From Streptomyces sp. NBC_00259 (lineage in GTDB: Bacteria > Actinomycetota > Actinomycetes > Streptomycetales > Streptomycetaceae), in the NCBI RefSeq assembly GCF_036181745.1, contig NZ_CP108080.1, positions 5,583,501 to 5,647,500 of the forward strand: a DNA stretch of 64,000 nt, read 5' to 3'. This document shows positions 58,820 to 64,000 of this stretch, in pieces; positions within the stretch are counted from its first letter, which is position 1, and each line of letters begins with the position of its first letter. The notes under the pieces were generated by a model. It was given only the letters and a program-made list of their open reading frames with translations. It was not told the DNA's origin and made no database searches. The position numbers and the translations under genes were made by a program.

Positions 58820-60295
58820 GTGAGCGGCAGCGGCGCAGACGGTACGAGCACCGGCAAGCGCCCGAACGAGCAGCTGGGCTCGTGGTTCGTGCGCAGCGGC
58901 TGGTCGAAGGGCGAGCTCGCACGTCAAGTGAACCGCCGGGCACGGCAGATCGGCGCCCACCACATCAGCACCGACACCTCGCGGGTCCGCAGATGGCTGG
59001 ACGGCGAGCAGCCGCGAGAGCCGATCCCGCGCATCCTCTCCGAGCTGTTCTCCGAGCGGTTCGGCACCGTCGTCGCCATCGAGGACCTCGGACTCCGCAC
59101 CGCCCACCAGTCACCCTCGGTGTCCGGAGTCGACCTCCCCTGGGCCGGCCCCCAGACGGTCGCGCTGCTCAGCGAGTTCTCCCGCAGCGACCTCATGCTC
59201 GCCCGCCGGGGCTTCCTCGGCACCTCGCTCGCGCTCTCCGCAGGGCCCGCCCTCATCGAGCCGATGCAGCGCTGGCTGGTGCCCTCGCCGCCGGCCGACC
59301 CAGGCCCCGGGGAATCGGCCGCGGTCAGCCGCCGCCCCTCCCGGCTCTCCAAGCCGGAGCTGGACCTCCTGGAATCCACCACCGCCATGTTCCGCCAGTG
59401 GGACGCCCAGTGCGGCGGCGGACTGCGCCGCAAAGCGGTCGTCGGCCAGCTCCACGAGGTGACCGACCTGCTCCAGGAGCCGCAGCTCGCGGCCACCTCC
59501 AAGCGGCTCTTCACCTGCGCCGCCGAACTGGCCGAACTGGCCGGCTGGATGAGCTACGACGTCGGTCTGCAGCCCACCGCGCAGAAGTACTTCGTCCTCG
59601 CCCTCCACGCCGCCAAGGAGGCCGGTGACAAGCCCCTGGGCTCGTACATCCTCTCCTCCATGAGCCGCCAGATGATCCACCTCGGCCGGCCCGACGACGC
59701 CCTGGAGCTCATCCACCTCGCGCAGTACGGCAGCCGTGACTGCGCCACCCCGCGCACCCAGTCCATGCTGTATGCGATGGAGGCCCGCGCCTACGCCAAC
59801 ATGGGCCAGCCCAGCAAGACCAAACGGGCCGTCCGCATGGCGGAGGACACCTTCGCCGACGCCCTCGAGGCCGACGAGCCCGAGCCCGACTGGATCCGCT
59901 TCTTCTCCGAGGCCGAGCTCAACGGGGAGAACGCCCACTCCTACCGCGACCTCGCCTACGTCGCGGGCCGCAGCCCCACCTACGCCTCGCTCGCCGAGCC
60001 CGTCATGGAGCGCGCCGTCGAGCTCTTCGGCAAGGACGACGAGCACCAGCGTTCGTACGCACTCAACCTGGTCGGCATGGCCACCGTGCATCTGCTCAAG
60101 CGCGAGCCGGAGCGGTCCACACAGCTCGCCGAGCAGGCGCTGGGCATCGCCAAGCGGGTCCGCTCCGAGCGGGTCAACACCCGGCTGCGCAAGACCGTCG
60201 ACACGGCGGCCAGGGACTTCGGCGACGTCGCCGAGGTCGCCCACCTCACCGATCTGCTCACCGCACAGCTGCCCGAGACCGCGGAAGCGGTCTGA
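58820..60295 (+). CDS. nsdA: Regulator NsdA
   Basis: TPR-containing regulator of 491 residues, recognised as NsdA, a negative regulator of antibiotic production and sporulation in Streptomyces. The N-terminus (KRPNEQLGSWFVRSGWSKGELARQVNRRARQ, residues 10-40) looks like a helix-turn-helix; SDLMLARRGFLGTSLALS follows and the rest is TPR-like helices (AAELAELAGWMSYDVG, ALNLVGMATVHLL). GTG 58820 has GGGGGC six bases upstream; GTG 58802 is six codons earlier. A long-loop terminator follows. Confidence 0.9.
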   Translation: MSGSGADGTSTGKRPNEQLGSWFVRSGWSKGELARQVNRRARQIGAHHISTDTSRVRRWLDGEQPREPIPRILSELFSERFGTVVAIEDLGLRTAHQSPSVSGVDLPWAGPQTVALLSEFSRSDLMLARRGFLGTSLALSAGPALIEPMQRWLVPSPPADPGPGESAAVSRRPSRLSKPELDLLESTTAMFRQWDAQCGGGLRRKAVVGQLHEVTDLLQEPQLAATSKRLFTCAAELAELAGWMSYDVGLQPTAQKYFVLALHAAKEAGDKPLGSYILSSMSRQMIHLGRPDDALELIHLAQYGSRDCATPRTQSMLYAMEARAYANMGQPSKTKRAVRMAEDTFADALEADEPEPDWIRFFSEAELNGENAHSYRDLAYVAGRSPTYASLAEPVMERAVELFGKDDEHQRSYALNLVGMATVHLLKREPERSTQLAEQALGIAKRVRSERVNTRLRKTVDTAARDFGDVAEVAHLTDLLTAQLPETAEAV

Positions 60296-60314
60296 GCGGC
60301 CCGTCCCCCGGACC

Positions 60315-60386
60315 CCGGCGCGACGGTCACCCCGACAGCCCGACTCGGCCCCCCACGCCAGGTCAAACGGGTGACCGTCGCGCCGG
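60315..60386 (+). terminator. Long-loop inverted repeat after nsdA
   Basis: Perfect 18-bp arms (60315-60332 with 60369-60386) separated by 36 bases. Confidence 0.6.
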
Positions 60387-60512
60387 ACGCATGGCCCGCG
60401 GAGGGGCGGACGCACGGAACGCCGAGGGGCGAACGCACTGCCCGGGGAGGGTACGCGCGTGATCTTCCCGTGACCCTTCAGTTCATGGGCGCGTAACACG
60501 CCCGACCTCTTC

Positions 60513-60550
60513 GTCACTGCGGCGAAACATCGTGCGGCATCGTCGGAAAC
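60513..60550 (+). promoter_or_regulatory. GlnR box upstream of amtB
   Basis: GTCAC (60513-60517), six bases, GAAAC (60524-60528), and a second GAAAC at 60546-60550, exactly 22 bases after the first. The a-site expected at 60535-60539 reads CGGCA and is degenerate. Spacing and sequence match the actinobacterial GlnR consensus (gTnAc-n6-GaAAc), so the operon is probably activated under nitrogen limitation. Confidence 0.82.
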
Positions 60551-60678
60551 CGCGGCGCGCCAACCTCTGGCGCATAACCGGCCGACTCCACAGGCAGCCG
60601 TACCGGAGCCGGTCGAACAGGCTGCCGGCCGAACAGGCTCCCGCCCCGCACAGGCCGTACGACGACGAGGAGACGCCG

Positions 60679-62034
60679 ATGCCCCCAGGCATCACGCTTG
60701 CCGCAGACGCCCCTGAGCTGTCTGCCGCCAACACCGGGTTCATGCTCATCTGCTCCGCACTGGTGATGCTCATGACGCCTGGGCTGGCCTTCTTCTACGG
60801 AGGCATGGTCCGCGTCAAGAGCACCCTCAACATGCTGATGATGAGCTTCATCAGCCTCGGGATCGTCACGATCCTCTGGGTCCTCTACGGCTTCAGCCTC
60901 GCCTTCGGCACCGACTCCGGCTCCCTCATCGGCTGGTCCTCCGACTACGTCGGACTCAGCGGCATCGGGATCACCCAGCTCTGGGACGGCTACACCATCC
61001 CGGTGTACGTCTTCGCCGTCTTCCAGCTGATGTTCGCCATCATCACGCCCGCGCTGATCAGCGGCGCCCTGGCGGACCGGGTCAAGTTCACCGCCTGGGC
61101 CCTGTTCATCACGCTGTGGGTCACCGTCGTCTACTTCCCGGTCGCGCACTGGGTCTGGGGCGCGGGCGGCTGGCTGTTCGAGATGGGCGTCATCGACTTC
61201 GCCGGTGGTACGGCCGTCCACATCAACGCCGGTGCCGCGGCACTCGGCGTGATCCTCGTCATCGGCAAGCGCGTCGGCTTCAAGAAGGACCCGATGCGGC
61301 CGCACAGCCTGCCGCTGGTGATGCTCGGCGCCGCTCTGCTGTGGTTCGGCTGGTTCGGCTTCAACGCCGGCTCGTGGCTCGGCAACGACGACGGCGTGGG
61401 CGCGGTCATGTTCGTCAACACCCAGGTCGCCACCGCCGCCGCGATGCTCGCCTGGCTCGGGTACGAGAAGATCCGCCACGGCTCCTTCACCACCCTCGGC
61501 GCCGCCTCCGGCGCGGTCGCGGGCCTCGTCGCCATCACCCCGTCCGGCGGCTCCTGCTCCCCGCTCGGCGCCATCGGCATCGGTGCCATCGCCGGTCTGC
61601 TGTGCGCCATGGCCGTCGGCCTCAAGTACAAGTTCGGCTACGACGACTCCCTCGACGTCGTCGGCGTCCACCTCGTCGGCGGTGTCGTCGGCTCCCTGCT
61701 CGTCGGCTTCTTCGCCACCGGCGGCGTCCAGTCCGACGTCAAGGGCCTCTTCTACGGCGGCGGACTCGACCAGCTCGGCAAGCAGGCCGTCGGTGTCTTC
61801 GCGGTTCTCGCCTACTCTCTGATCGTCTCCGCGATCCTCGCCTTCGCCCTCGACAAGACGATCGGCATGAGGGTCCCCGAGGACGACGAGATCTCCGGAA
61901 TCGACCAGGTCGAGCACGCCGAGACCGCGTACGACTTCAGCGGAGCGGGCGGCGGCGCCGGCTCCCGCAAGACCGCCCCCGTACCCGCCGAGACCGCGCC
62001 GGCCGCACCGCAGAACAAGAAGGTGGACGCATGA
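60679..62034 (+). CDS. amtB: Ammonium transporter
   Basis: Amt-family channel of 451 residues with 11 membrane helices. The twin pore histidines are in AVHINAGAAALG (about residue 183) and VVGVHLVGGVVG (about 329); GLAFFYGGMVR is the early gate motif. The C-terminal tail (about 45 residues) is where GlnK docks. ATG 60679 follows GAGGAG by six bases. Its stop overlaps glnK (ATGA). Preceded by a GlnR box. Confidence 0.97.
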   Translation: MPPGITLAADAPELSAANTGFMLICSALVMLMTPGLAFFYGGMVRVKSTLNMLMMSFISLGIVTILWVLYGFSLAFGTDSGSLIGWSSDYVGLSGIGITQLWDGYTIPVYVFAVFQLMFAIITPALISGALADRVKFTAWALFITLWVTVVYFPVAHWVWGAGGWLFEMGVIDFAGGTAVHINAGAAALGVILVIGKRVGFKKDPMRPHSLPLVMLGAALLWFGWFGFNAGSWLGNDDGVGAVMFVNTQVATAAAMLAWLGYEKIRHGSFTTLGAASGAVAGLVAITPSGGSCSPLGAIGIGAIAGLLCAMAVGLKYKFGYDDSLDVVGVHLVGGVVGSLLVGFFATGGVQSDVKGLFYGGGLDQLGKQAVGVFAVLAYSLIVSAILAFALDKTIGMRVPEDDEISGIDQVEHAETAYDFSGAGGGAGSRKTAPVPAETAPAAPQNKKVDA

Positions 62035-62369
62035 AGCTCATCACCGCAGTCGTGAAGCCGCACCGGCTGGACGAGATCAAGGAGGCCCTGCAGGCCTTCG
62101 GAGTCCAGGGGCTCACGGTCACCGAGGCCAGCGGCTACGGACGGCAGCGCGGTCACACCGAGGTCTACCGGGGCGCGGAGTACACCGTCGACCTCGTCCC
62201 GAAGATCCGGATCGAGGTGCTGGCCGAGGACGGTGACGCCGAACAGCTCATCGACGTGGTGGTGAAGGCGGCCCGCACCGGCAAGATCGGAGACGGCAAG
62301 GTGTGGAGCGTGCCGGTCGACACCGCCGTACGGGTCCGGACCGGCGAACGCGGCCCGGACGCGCTGTAG
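62031..62369 (+). CDS. glnK: Nitrogen regulatory protein PII
   Basis: PII signal protein of 112 residues that reports nitrogen, energy and 2-oxoglutarate state and blocks AmtB. The T-loop GRQRGHTEVYRGAEYTVDLVPK carries Tyr51, which is adenylylated in S. coelicolor by GlnD; the C-terminus has the usual KIGDGKVWSVPV. Four-base overlap with amtB; glnD follows after 14 bases. Confidence 0.97.
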   Translation: MKLITAVVKPHRLDEIKEALQAFGVQGLTVTEASGYGRQRGHTEVYRGAEYTVDLVPKIRIEVLAEDGDAEQLIDVVVKAARTGKIGDGKVWSVPVDTAVRVRTGERGPDAL

Positions 62370-62383
62370 ACAGGAGTTGCTGG

Positions 62384-64000
62384 GTGACGAGCGTCGATCT
62401 GACCACGGAAACCGAAGACTCGGGACCCAGCGGGTATGCGGCGGCCCGGCTGCGCCTTCTCCAGGAGAAGGCGCAGTCCGGGCCGCCGCGCCGTGCCGCG
62501 CTGGCCCGGCTGACCGACGACTGGCTCTCCGCGCTCTTCACCGCCGCGGCGCAGAGCACCGGAGTGCGCGGCGCCGCCCTCGTCGCCGTCGGCGGATACG
62601 GCCGCGGCGAACTCTCCCCGCGCAGCGACCTCGACCTGCTCCTGCTGCACGACGGCAGCGCGGCCGCCGGGGCGCTGGCCGCGCTCGCCGACCGGATCTG
62701 GTACCCGATCTGGGACCTCGGGCTCGCGCTCGACCACTCCGTACGCACCTCCGCCGAGGCCCGGAAGGCCGCGGGCGACGACCTCAAGGTCCAGCTCGGG
62801 CTGCTCGACTCCCGCGCCGTCGCCGGAGACCTCGGGCTGCTCGCCGGGCTGCGCACCGCCGTCCTCGCCGACTGGCGGAACCAGGCGCCCAAGCGCCTGC
62901 CCGAACTCGACGAACTGTGCCGTGAACGCGCCGAACGCCAGGGCGAACTCCAGTACCTGCTGGAACCCGACCTCAAGGAGGCCCGCGGCGGGCTGCGCGA
63001 CGCCACCGCCCTGCGCGCCGTCGCCGCGTCCTGGCTCGCCGACGCACCCCGCGAAGGCCTCGCCGAAGCCCGCCGCGTCCTCCTCGACACCCGTGACGCG
63101 CTGCATCTGACCACCGGGCGCGCCACCGACCGGCTCGCCCTCCAGGAGCAGGACCAGGTCGCCGCCGATCTCGGCCTGCTGGACGCCGACACGCTGCTGC
63201 GCCAGGTGTACGAGGCCGCACGGACGGTCTCGTACGCCTCCGACGTCACCTGGCGCGAAGTGAACCGCGTGCTCAGGTCCCGGTCCGCGCGGCCCCGGCT
63301 GCGCGCCATGTTCTCCGGCGGCCGGCGGCCGGAGCCCGAGCGCACCCCGCTCGCCGAAGGCGTCGTCGAGATGGACGGAGAAGCCGTCCTCGCCCGCAGC
63401 GCCAGGCCCGAGCGCGACCCGGTGCTGCCGCTGCGGGCGGCCGCCGCCGCGGCCCAGTCCGGACTGCCGCTGTCCCTGCACGCCGTACGGCACCTCGCCA
63501 GGGCCACCAAGCCGCTGCCCGTGCCCTGGCCCGCCGACGCCCGCGAGGAACTCGTCACGCTCCTCGGCGCCGGTGAACCCACGGTCGCGGTCTGGGAAGC
63601 CCTGGAGGCCGAGGGCCTCATCACCCGGCTGCTGCCCGACTGGGAACGGGTCCGCTGCCGGCCGCAGCGCAACCCCGTGCACACCTGGACCGTGGACCGT
63701 CACCTCGTCGAGGCCGCCGTGCGTGCGTCCGCCCTCACCCGCCGCGTCGGCCGCCCCGACCTGCTCCTGGTCGCGGCCCTCCTCCACGACATCGGCAAGG
63801 GCTGGCCCGGCGACCACTCCGTGGCCGGCGAGACCATCGCCCGCGACGTGGCCACCCGGATCGGCTTCGACAAGCACGACGTGTCGGTCATCGCCACCCT
63901 CGTACGCCACCATCTGCTGCTCGTCGAGACCGCCACCCGCCGCGATCTCGACGACCCCGCGACCGTGCGCTCGGTCGCGGACGTCGTGGGCTCGCCGAGC
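62384..64000 (+). CDS. glnD: PII nucleotidyltransferase GlnD, 5' part
   Basis: Bifunctional enzyme that adds or removes a nucleotide on PII; in Streptomyces it adenylylates GlnK. Only the first 539 residues lie in the window (family about 800). The nucleotidyltransferase motif is GGYGRGELSPRSDLDLL (residues 70-86), and an HD phosphohydrolase site (ALLHDIGKGWPGDHS) is near 466. ACT domains would follow beyond the window. GTG 62384 has CAGGAG seven bases upstream. Third gene of the GlnR-controlled operon. Confidence 0.95.
   Translation, partial: MTSVDLTTETEDSGPSGYAAARLRLLQEKAQSGPPRRAALARLTDDWLSALFTAAAQSTGVRGAALVAVGGYGRGELSPRSDLDLLLLHDGSAAAGALAALADRIWYPIWDLGLALDHSVRTSAEARKAAGDDLKVQLGLLDSRAVAGDLGLLAGLRTAVLADWRNQAPKRLPELDELCRERAERQGELQYLLEPDLKEARGGLRDATALRAVAASWLADAPREGLAEARRVLLDTRDALHLTTGRATDRLALQEQDQVAADLGLLDADTLLRQVYEAARTVSYASDVTWREVNRVLRSRSARPRLRAMFSGGRRPEPERTPLAEGVVEMDGEAVLARSARPERDPVLPLRAAAAAAQSGLPLSLHAVRHLARATKPLPVPWPADAREELVTLLGAGEPTVAVWEALEAEGLITRLLPDWERVRCRPQRNPVHTWTVDRHLVEAAVRASALTRRVGRPDLLLVAALLHDIGKGWPGDHSVAGETIARDVATRIGFDKHDVSVIATLVRHHLLLVETATRRDLDDPATVRSVADVVGSPS

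Noticed and set aside
60514..61917. A 467-codon minus-strand frame opposite amtB
   Set aside because: Asp/Glu/Gly-rich antisense frame; the plus strand encodes a clear ammonium transporter.

Overview
This window is high-GC actinobacterial chromosome, almost certainly Streptomyces. Third-position GC is extreme, GTG and TTG starts are common, there are two conservons (operons of a nitrate-sensor-type kinase, Roadblock protein, DUF742 protein and Ras-like GTPase), and NdgR, HupS with a Lys/Ala tail, NsdA and the amtB-glnK-glnD operon are all present. The gene order (accB-accE, conservons, gltX, tRNA-Gln/Glu, ndgR-leuCD, hupS, gpsA-ddl, thiL-thiD, rpmB, recG-rsmD-coaD, rpmF-rnc-mutM, acyP-smc, glcP, ftsY, nsdA, amtB) is the core order I remember from S. 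coelicolor around SCO5535-SCO5585. That comparison is from memory, not from an alignment.

Layout. 1-951: end of an acyl-CoA carboxylase beta-subunit gene plus the epsilon subunit. 1128-11557: two tandem minus-strand conservons, each transcribed cvnA-B-C-D. 11558-12093: non-coding stretch. 12094-16297: a 58-residue peptide with two copies of ANPRRTTL, an FAH-family hydrolase overlapping gltX, a DUF4241 protein and a HAD hydrolase whose 5' end is partly duplicated upstream. 16390-16900: five tRNA genes (Gln-Glu-Glu-Gln-Glu) downstream of glutamyl-tRNA synthetase. 16959-21174: divergent MerR/DUF4188 pair, then ndgR divergent from leuCD. 21279-31443: housekeeping genes (HupS nucleoid protein, F420 guanylyltransferase, acyltransferase-gpsA-ddl envelope genes, thiL-thiD, L28, DAK2/FakA-like protein).

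31444-36822 looks like an accessory insertion between the DAK2 gene and recG. It has a 108-bp tandem repeat, a 13-bp tandem repeat, and a translationally coupled operon of an HSP90-family protein and a 986-residue TPR protein. 36994-44451 carries recG, rsmD, coaD, a coiled-coil protein with a Tyr/Gln-rich tail, DUF177-rpmF-rnc and mutM. 44403-47299 has an HxlR regulator, a secreted RTX-like calcium-repeat protein, a CAP/SCP-domain protein and acylphosphatase. 47681-57522 has a small coiled-coil protein, smc (with an unusually large low-complexity hinge insertion), the glucose permease gene glcP, an NCS1 permease with a luciferase-like monooxygenase, and ftsY. 57668-64000 has a prim-pol protein, nsdA, and the nitrogen operon amtB-glnK-glnD behind a recognisable GlnR box. 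glnD runs off the end.

The genes are mostly housekeeping and regulation: translation (gltX, tRNAs, L28, L32, RNase III, RsmD), chromosome maintenance (Smc, HupS, RecG, MutM), targeting (FtsY), leucine, thiamine and CoA synthesis, peptidoglycan and phospholipid precursors, and nitrogen sensing. The least conventional parts are the HSP90-TPR operon with its repeat-rich flank, the near-identical cvnD pair, and the ANPRRTTL peptide.
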